Shown here one piece after another: positions 25,968-33,960 of a stretch of DNA of 64,000 bases (position 1 is the stretch's first letter; the number at the start of each line of letters is the position of its first letter). A model generated the notes under the pieces. The model was not told where the DNA came from and did no database searches. It saw only the letters and a list, made by a program, of their open reading frames with translations. Origin of the DNA: Burkholderia sp. Leaf177 (GTDB lineage: Bacteria > Pseudomonadota > Gammaproteobacteria > Burkholderiales > Burkholderiaceae); NCBI RefSeq assembly GCF_001424345.1, contig NZ_LMPF01000025.1, forward strand, positions 124,001-188,000, read 5' to 3'. The position numbers were made by a program, and so were the translations under genes.

Positions 25968-26654
25968 TCAGTGGGCGTGCGACAGATCACTGCAATGCGA
26001 ACACGCGCCCGGGCTGTCATTCCACGACGAACCCAGGATCAGGCTGCAGAAATTCAGGCGTTTGTACGTCGGATCTTTCAGCGCGAGGACATCGGCTTTC
26101 ACGTTGCCGAACGTGGTCTCCGGCTTTCTGATCGTGCCGTGCGCGAACGCATCGATGATCCCTTCCTTGAAGTTCACTTCTCGCGGATGCACGGCAATGA
26201 CCTGCTTGCGCTGGTTATCGGTGAATTCATCATATGCAAGGCCCAGCACATCCATTTCCACGCCTGCCGTGACCAGCGCGACGACCGGCTTTTTGTGCTG
26301 CGGAATGCCCGGCGTGGTGTGCAGCGCGATCGAATCCCAGACTTGCTCTATATCGTGTTCGCCGATGCCGTAACCCTTCAGGAAATCGCGCGCCGCGTTG
26401 GCGCCATCGACTTCGAAACGATCGTGCTTGCTGCTGTAGGCATCGATCAGACCCATGTCGTGGAACATCGCGCCGATATAAAGCAGCTCGGCGTCGTAGG
26501 CGAGCTTGCGACGCTCGCCCGTCAGCGCGCCGAACAGGAATACGCGACGTGAATGGTTATAAAGAAGGTCCGGCTCGGTATCGCGGACGAGTTCGGTGGC
26601 GGCGCGCGCCATGGCGCTGTCGGGAATAAGGATTCCGGCGATCGTGGTGGTCAT
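25968..26654 (-). CDS. HD-domain hydrolase, cyanamide-hydratase-like
   Basis: A 228-residue HD-superfamily protein. The metal motif is in FNHS-like LLYNHSRRVFLFG (about residue 33) and AMFHDMGL (about 66), followed by RFEVDGANAARDFL; this pattern resembles the cyanamide hydratase (Cah/Ddi2) group rather than HD-GYP or nucleotide phosphohydrolases. Its true substrate is unknown. The C-terminus ends in a Cys/His-rich CSHCSDLSHAH tail, possibly an extra metal site. It is divergent from a GlxA-type regulator 207 bp away, its likely controller. Confidence 0.75.
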   Translation of the reverse strand: MTTTIAGILIPDSAMARAATELVRDTEPDLLYNHSRRVFLFGALTGERRKLAYDAELLYIGAMFHDMGLIDAYSSKHDRFEVDGANAARDFLKGYGIGEHDIEQVWDSIALHTTPGIPQHKKPVVALVTAGVEMDVLGLAYDEFTDNQRKQVIAVHPREVNFKEGIIDAFAHGTIRKPETTFGNVKADVLALKDPTYKRLNFCSLILGSSWNDSPGACSHCSDLSHAH

Positions 26655-26861
26655 GTTCGATGCTCCTTGATATGAAGGTTCCCGGGACGCCTTGTTAAAC
26701 TGCGGCTTTCATCGGGCACGCTGAGTGGATTAAACGACCAGTTCAGTGTCGCTGCGCCGGGGTTCAGCGGCAATCGGAGTCATCCGTCGAACTCTGCCAA
26801 CCGCACGGCGTCTGCTGCCAAGCGGCTAAAAAACCTTTGAATCGACCAGGAGCACGACCTC

Positions 26862-27827
26862 ATGCGCAGCGTCGCGATCGCGATTTTTCCGCAAGTGCAG
26901 GCGCTCGATGTAGCCGGTCCACTCGATGTCTTCGCCGAAGCGAATGGTTTCATCGCGCGGGACGATGCATACGCCATCACGCTGGTCGGCGTGGATGACG
27001 CGCCGGTGCGGGCATCGAACGGCACGCGCATGCTCGCCGATCTCACGTGCGATCACGCGCAACACGGCTTTGATATCGCGCTGGTCGCGGGCGGCCCGGC
27101 GCTTCCCTTCGATGAACCGGATCCGCGCCTCACCGCCTGGTTGCGCGACGTCGCCTCACGCTGCGAGCGCTACGGTTCCATTTGCACGGGCGCGTTTGCG
27201 CTGGGCCACGCTGGTTTGATCGATGGCCGTCATGTCACGACCCATTGGCAAAACGCGCCGCAACTCGCGCGGCAATTTCCGAAGGCAAGGGTGGAGCTCG
27301 ACCGGATTCATATCCGGGATGGCAATCTCGTGACGTCGGCAGGAGTGACGGCGGGTATCGATGTGGCGCTTGCGCTGGTCGCGGAAGATCATGGTCCTAC
27401 GGTTGCGCTGGCGGTGGCGAAACGGCTTGTCGTGTTCGCCCAGCGGCGCGGCGGCCAGTCGCAATTCAGCCCCTATTTAACCGCTCCCGCCGATGAAACC
27501 GCGCCCGCCGCCAAGGTCCAGGCGTACGTGATGGAACATATCGGCGAGCGGCTGACGGTCGAAAAGCTGGCGCAGATTGCCGGGATGAGCGAGCGGAATT
27601 TCGCGCGCGCGTTTGTCGAGGCAACGGAACTGACGCCGCATGATTTCGTGGAGCGCGCGCGAATCGATGCCGCGCGCAACGCGCTGGAAAGTACGGTTAC
27701 GCCGCTGAAGACCATCGCGTATGAATGCGGTTTTGGTACGGCGGACCGGATGCGGATCGTCTTTAGACAAAGACTCGGTGTATCGCCGAATGATTACCGC
27801 TTGAGCTTCCAGAATCGCGAAAGCTAA
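26862..27827 (+). CDS. GlxA-family transcriptional regulator (DJ-1/PfpI plus AraC)
   Basis: A 321-residue regulator. Residues 1-165 are a DJ-1/PfpI (GATase1-like) domain with Cys108 in SICTGAFALGHAG; residues 215-316 are two AraC-type helix-turn-helix motifs ending in GTADRMRIVFRQRLGVSPNDYR. Such proteins sense small ligands and activate adjacent catabolic genes, so the divergent HD-hydrolase gene is the likely target. ATG at 26862 follows CAGGAGC. Confidence 0.92.
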   Translation: MRSVAIAIFPQVQALDVAGPLDVFAEANGFIARDDAYAITLVGVDDAPVRASNGTRMLADLTCDHAQHGFDIALVAGGPALPFDEPDPRLTAWLRDVASRCERYGSICTGAFALGHAGLIDGRHVTTHWQNAPQLARQFPKARVELDRIHIRDGNLVTSAGVTAGIDVALALVAEDHGPTVALAVAKRLVVFAQRRGGQSQFSPYLTAPADETAPAAKVQAYVMEHIGERLTVEKLAQIAGMSERNFARAFVEATELTPHDFVERARIDAARNALESTVTPLKTIAYECGFGTADRMRIVFRQRLGVSPNDYRLSFQNRES

Positions 27828-27906
27828 TGGTGCATGGACGAATGCTGGACCGCTTTATGCTCGTAGTTGGGTCAGGACGTTCAGACCATGCATTCCGGAG
27901 AATCCG

Positions 27907-28347
27907 ATGAAAGATGCTTATGAAAGACGCGCGTTGCTGCTACATCTCGGCGATGTGCTCGAGGGAATATCGTGTCTCTCGCGCATCGGTACGCAGTACG
28001 CGACGCTTGGCGAGGCGCTGGCCGCTGAAGATTCGCTGGTGAGTTTTACATGGCTCGGTTTTATCGATGCAAGCATGCCTCCACGGCAAGTTGCCGGGCA
28101 AGCCGCTGCTGCATTTTTCCTATGGCCGAAGTCATTACTCGACGAACAATTGAACCGACGGCTGTTTGCATCGACCGTGCAGCATGATCTTTTTGCTGGG
28201 AATCCTGGCGGCTGGGAAGCGTACGTTGCGGAACGTAAGAAGGACGTGGCGTGGTTTGCTGATGGGGTGGAAGCACCTTCTGCTGAAGATCCCGACAGTT
28301 CCGGGACATCGGGCCTCAGCCGCTGGCCTTGGCCCGAAAAGATTTAA
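27907..28347 (+). CDS. Uncharacterised protein (146 aa)
   Basis: I do not recognise this 146-residue protein. It has no signal peptide or membrane helix, an N-terminal helical segment (ERRALLLHLGDVLEGISCLSR), a WLGFIDASMPP region in the middle and a Pro/Ser-rich acidic C-terminus. GGAG sits 6-9 nt before the ATG. It lies 80 nt after the GlxA gene in the same direction and could be cotranscribed with it. Confidence 0.65.
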   Translation: MKDAYERRALLLHLGDVLEGISCLSRIGTQYATLGEALAAEDSLVSFTWLGFIDASMPPRQVAGQAAAAFFLWPKSLLDEQLNRRLFASTVQHDLFAGNPGGWEAYVAERKKDVAWFADGVEAPSAEDPDSSGTSGLSRWPWPEKI

Positions 28348-28356
28348 AACGACCGC

Positions 28357-28650
28357 CTAAGGCTTCTTGCTCATGCTGCTCGCTCCAGCATCCAGCCCCA
28401 TGCCGTTCTTGCGGCCAGTAGTCGGCTGCTTTCCCGCCGATACCTTGCCCGGCGCCGGCTTGAGCGCGTTGTCCCGTGCCACGGATGAACTCGTGGCGCT
28501 CGCGGGCGACGTGGTGTTGTGCTCGTCGTAGGCGGGCGTGCTATCGGATTCGAGTTTGTTCGGCTTTTGTTGCCCGTCGGCATAAAGCGGGACTGCCGAT
28601 GCGGCGATCAAGCTGCCGATCATCAAAAGAATGCGAGGGGAAAATTTCAT
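28357..28650 (-). CDS. Small secreted protein of unknown function (97 aa)
   Basis: A 97-residue protein with a convincing signal peptide (MKFSPRILLMIGSLIAASAVPLYA, cleavage after YA), followed by a low-complexity polar mature part rich in Ser, Ala, Lys and Pro with no cysteines. It is likely periplasmic or exported. ATG at 28650 is chosen because it starts the signal peptide. It converges on the gene ending at 28347 and is divergent from the DUF3072 gene. Confidence 0.7.
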   Translation of the reverse strand: MKFSPRILLMIGSLIAASAVPLYADGQQKPNKLESDSTPAYDEHNTTSPASATSSSVARDNALKPAPGKVSAGKQPTTGRKNGMGLDAGASSMSKKP

Positions 28651-28792
28651 TGTCGGTCTCATTGTTATCCGGCTGGATCGCCGCCCGGTTTTATAGATAA
28701 GTTTTATCGAGCAAGGAACGCTCCCGGCGATACGACATGTTTGCTTGGAACACAGCTTGCTGCTGTCTTGTGATCTCAACCAGGACGCGATC

Positions 28793-29056
28793 ATGAGCAA
28801 TCAGCCGAATCAACCGAATCAACCGAATGAAGCAAATCAACCCGTCGACGAAAACCCCAAGAGCCATCCGACTTCCAATGCCGAGAAAGATCCGGCGGAT
28901 TGGGTCACGGGCGACGAAGCAATGACGGGCGCGCAGGCGTCGTACTTGAAGACGCTTTCGGAAGAAGCGAAAGAGCCGTTCGATGCTTCGTTGAACAAGG
29001 CCGAGGCGTCGCGAAGGATTGAAGAACTGCAAGCCAAGACCGGCCGCGGCACCTGA
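28793..29056 (+). CDS. DUF3072-domain small protein
   Basis: An 87-residue protein. Residues 1-20 are an Asn-Gln-Pro repeat encoded by tandem 9-bp units; residues 35-85 (DPADWVTGDEAMTGAQASYLKTLSEEA) match the DUF3072 domain, whose function is unknown. AGGA lies upstream of the ATG. It leads a three-gene run of small soluble proteins (28793-29675) with similar ribosome sites. Confidence 0.8.
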   Translation: MSNQPNQPNQPNEANQPVDENPKSHPTSNAEKDPADWVTGDEAMTGAQASYLKTLSEEAKEPFDASLNKAEASRRIEELQAKTGRGT

Positions 29057-29083
29057 AACCACATCCCATACGAGGATCGAAAA

Positions 29084-29260
29084 ATGGCAGCTGAATCATC
29101 CCGCGATACACCACCCAAACAACGTGACGACGACGCTACCGCGGCGGACCGCCAACTGAGCGACGCGCAGAAAGGCTCGACAAAGGGCGAACCTGCGCCA
29201 CCCAAACCATCGAGCGACGCCAATCTGCCCGACCCGAAGGACGTTGGCGAGGCCGGCTAA
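29084..29260 (+). CDS. Small disordered protein of unknown function (58 aa)
   Basis: A 58-codon frame with ACGAGGAT just before the ATG, the same ribosome-site context as the following gene. The product is highly hydrophilic (Asp, Lys, Pro, Ala, Ser), predicted disordered, with no cysteine or aromatic residue. It was read directly from the sequence. The matching ribosome site and fit between two genes support it; no family is recognised. Confidence 0.6.
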   Translation: MAAESSRDTPPKQRDDDATAADRQLSDAQKGSTKGEPAPPKPSSDANLPDPKDVGEAG

Positions 29261-29282
29261 TTCAAAACACGAGGATTGAATC

Positions 29283-29675
29283 ATGGCATCGAAATCGAAA
29301 TCCAAACCGGCAAGCGACGCAGCGCCGCCAAGCCTTGACTACACATTCAAGTTGTTTGCGACCGATCATCGTGTGCTGGCTCAAAACGGCGACGGCAAGC
29401 TGATCGATATCGGCGCGATCGAGCATCGTGAGAAGACGGGTTTTGTCGTGTCGCTAGATGTGGACGAGCTGGAGTCGGAGCCTGCTTCGAGCGAGGAAAA
29501 GGCGTTGCAGAACATTGCAACGCAGATCACGTTTGATTACCTCGATGGCCTCTTCACCAGCGAAGACGTCACCGAATTTCACGGCAAGCTGGCGGACTTG
29601 CCGCACATGGAACTTACGCTCGATGAAACTCTTCCGCGCAGTCTCACCGACCGCACGCCGCCCCATCTTTTTTGA
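29283..29675 (+). CDS. Uncharacterised protein (130 aa)
   Basis: A 130-residue soluble protein that starts with a basic, Ser-rich tail (MASKSKSKPASD) and continues with a folded-looking region (YTFKLFATDHRVLAQNGDGKLIDIGAIEHREKTGFVVSLDVDEL) and an acidic C-terminus. CACGAGGATTG precedes the ATG. It is the last gene of the small-protein run. I do not recognise the family. Confidence 0.7.
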   Translation: MASKSKSKPASDAAPPSLDYTFKLFATDHRVLAQNGDGKLIDIGAIEHREKTGFVVSLDVDELESEPASSEEKALQNIATQITFDYLDGLFTSEDVTEFHGKLADLPHMELTLDETLPRSLTDRTPPHLF

Positions 29676-29804
29676 ATCGAAGTAAAAAGCAGGCGTGTTT
29701 TCCAGCCTAAAAAGCCCGGAAATCCAATTTGCCGCACAATCCCGACGATGCACCCGCGCATGGTTTAAACAACTAGAACGCGCGGCATCAACAAGGATCG
29801 AGCG

Positions 29805-30701
29805 ATGGACTATCTGACAAGCCTCAAAGTTTTCCGGGCGGTCGTGGAGGCGAAAAGCTTCACACGCGCCGCCGATCTTCTTGGCGTCTCGCCGCCGGTG
29901 GTATCGCGTGCAATCGCGACGCTCGAGCAGCGGCTTGGGAACCGGCTGTTTCATCGCACCACGCGACATATCTCCCTGACGGAAACCGCCGAGAAGTTCT
30001 TCGAGGGTTGCTCGCGCGTACTTGATGAACTTGAGGCGCTGGAAACGCAGGCATCCAATCGGGCGAGTGATCCAAGCGGCGTGCTGCGCGTGGTTTCCCA
30101 CACCACGGCAACGCTCAATCGACTTGTGCCGCTGCTCGTAGCTTTCCGCCGTCGATATCCGCTGGTCAGCGTCGATGTCACGCTGACGGAGCGGCCCGTC
30201 GATCTGGTTGCCGATGGCTACGACCTCGGCATCGTTCTGCCTTTCATGCTGACGAGCGACACCACCGTCACACGTTTGCTCGAACGCATTCCGCTGGTGA
30301 TCGTGGCGACGCCCCAATATCTCGCCGATAAGACCCGGCCCGTTCATCCGGCCGATCTCGCGGGACATGAGTTCATCGCCATGCATCCGTCCATTCGCAA
30401 ACATATGCTGACGTTCCGGCTTGGTGACGGCGAAGAACTGACGGTGCAAATCAAAGCCGACATGACGTCGAACAACGCAATGCTTAATCGCGGGCTCGTA
30501 ATGCAGGGATTGGGCGTAGGTGTGCTGCCTTCGGTGCTGGTGCGCGACGAGCTTGCAGCGGGGACGCTCGTGTCGCTTCTGGACGGTTTCGAAATAGTCG
30601 ATGGCGCCATCGAAATTCGTCTCGCTTACAGCAGCCGGACCTTGCTGCCGGCAAAAGTTCGCGCGTTCATCGAGCACGCATCGGAATTTTTCGAAGCCTA
30701 A
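29805..30701 (+). CDS. LysR-family regulator (CrgA/AaeR-like)
   Basis: A 298-residue regulator with helix-turn-helix residues 1-60 (LKVFRAVVEAKSFTRAADLLGVSPPVVSRAIATLE) and an effector domain containing the SHTTATLNRLVPLLVAF strand. AAGGATCG precedes the ATG. No divergent partner is adjacent, so its target is unclear; the efflux operon beginning at 30821 lies downstream in the same direction. Confidence 0.9.
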   Translation: MDYLTSLKVFRAVVEAKSFTRAADLLGVSPPVVSRAIATLEQRLGNRLFHRTTRHISLTETAEKFFEGCSRVLDELEALETQASNRASDPSGVLRVVSHTTATLNRLVPLLVAFRRRYPLVSVDVTLTERPVDLVADGYDLGIVLPFMLTSDTTVTRLLERIPLVIVATPQYLADKTRPVHPADLAGHEFIAMHPSIRKHMLTFRLGDGEELTVQIKADMTSNNAMLNRGLVMQGLGVGVLPSVLVRDELAAGTLVSLLDGFEIVDGAIEIRLAYSSRTLLPAKVRAFIEHASEFFEA

Positions 30702-30785
30702 ATACGTTGGCTTTGATCTCGGCGTCGTACTGATCTCGCCCGATTGTTGTCGGATTCAGCATCAATTTCATGTCCGCAATGACAG

Positions 30786-30825
30786 TTGACTACGTGCATA
30801 TACACACTTAGTCTGTGCACATGCA
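30786..30825 (+). promoter_or_regulatory. Promoter and operator dyad of the MarR-emrAB operon
   Basis: A -35-like TTGACT (30786-30791), 17-nt spacer and weak -10 TAGTCT (30809-30814). A dyad, TGCATATACACA (30795-30806) and TGTGCACATGCA (30814-30825), matches at 10 of 12 positions with a 7-nt gap. It covers the -10 and the start codon at 30821, a natural autorepression site for MarR. Transcription would start about at the ATG, implying a leaderless mRNA. Confidence 0.55.
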
Positions 30826-31243
30826 CACCCCGCCATTCCGACACGACGACTGTTTTGCGCTGCGGCAGGCCGCGCGCCATATCTCGCAGCTATACGAGCG
30901 GCATCTCTCGGCGGCCGGAATCACGCCGACGCAATTCAGCATTGTTTCGGCGCTGGAGCGCGCGCCCGACATGACGATGGCCGAACTCGCGCAAGCAATG
31001 GTGATGGAACGCACCACAGTCGTCCGCACTTTGCAGCCGCTGCTTCGGAGCGGTCTGGTGTCGGCGGAACTGGGCGGAACGTGCCAGCGACGGCTGCAAT
31101 TGACGCTCACCGAGAGCGGCCGAACCAAGCTCGCCGACGCCCAGCTTCATTTCCAAGCCGCGCAAGAAGAGTTCGAAACGAAGTTCGGGCGGCGCCAGGC
31201 CGCGCGTCTGCGGCGCGAGCTTTTCCGGCTGACGAGCGAATAA
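30821..31243 (+). CDS. MarR-family transcriptional regulator
   Basis: A 140-residue MarR protein with winged helix motifs (SIVSALERAPDMTMAELAQAMVMERTTVVRTLQPLLRSG) and the wing residues of TCQRRLQLTLTESGR. It is the first gene of an efflux operon and most likely represses it, releasing on binding a toxic aromatic compound. ATG at 30821 lies within its own candidate operator; a GTG at 30815 is an alternative start. Confidence 0.92.
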   Translation: MHTPPFRHDDCFALRQAARHISQLYERHLSAAGITPTQFSIVSALERAPDMTMAELAQAMVMERTTVVRTLQPLLRSGLVSAELGGTCQRRLQLTLTESGRTKLADAQLHFQAAQEEFETKFGRRQAARLRRELFRLTSE

Positions 31244-31283
31244 CGCCTCGCTTCAACACTCGATGCAACCAACAGGAAACAAC

Positions 31284-32384
31284 ATGACCACGCCTTCCAC
31301 GCCGCTTGCGTCCACTGCATCACCCGCCGCCGAAGGAGGCGCGCGGCGCGGGTTTCGCATCGGCTGGATGCCGGCTGCGATCATCGTGGTGCTGGTGGTG
31401 CTGGCCGCTGCAGCCACTTACTGGTACACCGTGCTGCGTTTCGTGCAGAGCACCGACGACGCCTACGTGGGCGGCAACGTGACCGTGATGGCGCCGAAGG
31501 TGAACGGCTTTGTCGCTGAGTTGCTGGTCACCGACAACCAGCGCGTGAAAGCGGGCCAGGTGCTGATCCGCCTCGATTCCCGCGATTACGATGCCCGTCT
31601 CGCGCAAGCCGATGCCGACCTGAAAAGCGCACGCGCCTCGGTTGACGAACTGGTCGCACGGCAGCAATTGCAGGCCGCCGTGATCAACCAGAATCAGGCG
31701 CAGGTGCGGGCATCGTCGGCGGAAGTCACGCGCAGCGCGTCCGATCAGGTGCGTTACCGGCAACTGGTGAAGGACGAAGCGGTATCGAATCAGGTTGTCG
31801 AACGGGCCGATGCCGACTATCTCAAGGCGCGCGCCACGCTCGACAACAGCAACGCTGCAACGCTCGCAGCGACGCGTCAGCTCGCGGTCCTCGCCGCGCA
31901 GGTCGAAGACGCGCGCGCGAAAGTGGCGACGGCGGAAGCGCTGCGCCGGGTCGCTGAATTGAACGTGGAATACACGACGATTCGCGCGCCGGTGGACGGC
32001 TACGTGGGCAACCGGACGGCGCGCGTGGGCATGCTGGCGAACACGGGCGCGGCGCTCCTGACCATCGTTCCGGCGGACGGCCTTTGGGTCGATGCAAACT
32101 TCAAGGAAGATCAGTTGAAGAAGATGCGCGTGGGCGATCAAGTCGACGTTGCACTCGATGCATCGAGTGACGAAATCCACGGCCATATAGAAAGCCTCGC
32201 GCCCGCAACCGGCGCCACCTTCAGCGTGCTTCCGCCCGAAAACGCCACGGGCAACTTCACGAAGATCGTGCAGCGCGTGCCGGTGCGCATTCATCTCGAC
32301 GTGCCCGCCGGCCAGCAAAACGTACTGCGCCCGGGTCTTTCGGCGACGGTCAAGGTTCATCTTGGCAGCGTGAGCCACTCATGA
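31284..32384 (+). CDS. emrA: Efflux periplasmic adaptor, EmrA/HlyD family
   Basis: A 366-residue membrane-fusion protein with one N-terminal helix (about 30-50), a lipoyl half-motif (STDDAYVGGNVTVMAPKVNGFV), a long coiled-coil hairpin (about 100-210) and the second lipoyl/barrel half (YTTIRAPVDGYVGNR). It links the EmrB pump to the outer-membrane lipoprotein. ATG at 31284 follows CAGGAAAC. It overlaps emrB by 4 nt. Confidence 0.94.
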   Translation: MTTPSTPLASTASPAAEGGARRGFRIGWMPAAIIVVLVVLAAAATYWYTVLRFVQSTDDAYVGGNVTVMAPKVNGFVAELLVTDNQRVKAGQVLIRLDSRDYDARLAQADADLKSARASVDELVARQQLQAAVINQNQAQVRASSAEVTRSASDQVRYRQLVKDEAVSNQVVERADADYLKARATLDNSNAATLAATRQLAVLAAQVEDARAKVATAEALRRVAELNVEYTTIRAPVDGYVGNRTARVGMLANTGAALLTIVPADGLWVDANFKEDQLKKMRVGDQVDVALDASSDEIHGHIESLAPATGATFSVLPPENATGNFTKIVQRVPVRIHLDVPAGQQNVLRPGLSATVKVHLGSVSHS

Positions 32385-33952
32385 ACGCCGCAACCCTTAC
32401 GCCTGCCGACCAGCCGGTCAAGCAACGGATTTTCGCGTTCGCGCTGATGTGCCTCGGTTTTTTCATGGCAACGCTCGATATCCAGATCGTGGCGTCGTCG
32501 TTGAAAGATATCGGCGGCGGTTTGTCTGCCAGCCAGGACGAATTGTCGTGGGTGCAGACGTCCTACCTAATCGCGGAAATCCTCGTCATTCCCATGTCCG
32601 GCTGGCTGTCGAAAGTCTTCTCCACGAGATGGCTTTTCGTGGCGTCGGCGGTGGGATTCACCGTCACGAGCATGCTCTGCGGCCTCGCATGGGACATCAA
32701 TTCGATGATCCTCTTTCGCGGCCTGCAAGGCGCACTCGGCGCCGCGATGATCCCGACGGTATTCACCACCGCATTTGTGCTGTTTCCGGGCAAACAGCGC
32801 GTGATTGCGTCGACCACGATCGGCGCGCTGGCATCGCTCGCGCCGGCGATTGGACCGGTAATCGGCGGCTGGATTACATCGCAATGGTCGTGGCACTGGC
32901 TGTTTTATCTCAACCTCGTGCCGGGGCTCGTGGTCGCGATTCTGGTGCCGAAGTTCGTGCATATCGATGAACCGAATCTGGCCTTGCTCAAGAAAGGCGA
33001 TTACCTCGGCATTGCGCTGATGTCGGGTTTTCTCGGCTGCCTTGAGTACGTGCTCGAAGAAGGTCCGCGCAAGAACTGGTCCGGCGACGACGTGATCGTC
33101 ACTTGCACGTGGATCTCGGCCATCTGCGCATTCCTGTTTCTCGTGCGCGCGTTCACGGCAAAAGATCCCGTTGTGGATTTGCGCGCGCTTGCGGTACGAA
33201 ACTTTGCGATCGGCTGCTTGCTGTCGTTCGTGACGGGCATTGGCATCTTCGTGTCGGTGTTTCTCACGCCGCTGTTTTTAAGCCGTGTACGCGAGTTCGA
33301 TTCGCTGCAGATCGGCATTGCGTTGCTTTCGGTCGGCGTGTTCCAGTTGATCTCGCTGTGTGCATACGCCTACATTTCGCGTCTCATCGATATGCGCTGG
33401 TGCCTGTTGTTCGGCATCGTATGTTTTGGCGTCGGTTGTTATTTTTATGTGCCGCTCACCAACGACTGGGGCTGGCAACAATTGCTGTTGCCGCAAGCGC
33501 TGCGCGGGATCGGGCAGCAGTTTCTTGTGCCGCCCGTGGTCACCATGGCGCTCGGCTCGCTGCCGCAATCGCGGCTGAAATCAGCGAGCGGACTGTTCAA
33601 CCTGATGCGCAATCTCGGCGGCGCAATTGGCATTGCCGTCAGCGCGACCATGCTCAACGACCGCCTGAACTTCCACTATGAACGCCTGAGCGAAAGCGTC
33701 ACGACGGGCAATCCGCAAACCGAAGCGTTCCTCACGCGACAGTTCGCACATTGGGGATCCACGGCGGGCGACGCGTTGAACGCGACGAGCGCAAGTCTTG
33801 CGAACCTCCATGCGCTCGTTATGCGGGAGGCGCTCGTGCTGACGTTCTCCGACACCTTCTTCGTACTCGCGATGTGCTTTGGCATCGGCGCGATCAGCGT
33901 GATTTTCGCGCGACCCATTGGCGCGGCGCCACCTTCTCCTGACGCTCATTAA
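32381..33952 (+). CDS. emrB: Multidrug MFS transporter, EmrB/QacA (DHA2) family
   Basis: A 523-residue, 14-helix drug:proton antiporter. The motif LDIQIVASSLKDIGGG in helix 1, SWVQTSYLIAEILVIPMSGWLSK and the motif C-like GPVIGGWI near residue 165 are visible. Together with EmrA and the outer-membrane lipoprotein downstream it forms a tripartite pump for hydrophobic toxins. It is coupled to emrA by a 4-nt overlap. Confidence 0.95.
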   Translation: MNAATLTPADQPVKQRIFAFALMCLGFFMATLDIQIVASSLKDIGGGLSASQDELSWVQTSYLIAEILVIPMSGWLSKVFSTRWLFVASAVGFTVTSMLCGLAWDINSMILFRGLQGALGAAMIPTVFTTAFVLFPGKQRVIASTTIGALASLAPAIGPVIGGWITSQWSWHWLFYLNLVPGLVVAILVPKFVHIDEPNLALLKKGDYLGIALMSGFLGCLEYVLEEGPRKNWSGDDVIVTCTWISAICAFLFLVRAFTAKDPVVDLRALAVRNFAIGCLLSFVTGIGIFVSVFLTPLFLSRVREFDSLQIGIALLSVGVFQLISLCAYAYISRLIDMRWCLLFGIVCFGVGCYFYVPLTNDWGWQQLLLPQALRGIGQQFLVPPVVTMALGSLPQSRLKSASGLFNLMRNLGGAIGIAVSATMLNDRLNFHYERLSESVTTGNPQTEAFLTRQFAHWGSTAGDALNATSASLANLHALVMREALVLTFSDTFFVLAMCFGIGAISVIFARPIGAAPPSPDAH

Positions 33953-33960
33953 GGTCGATC

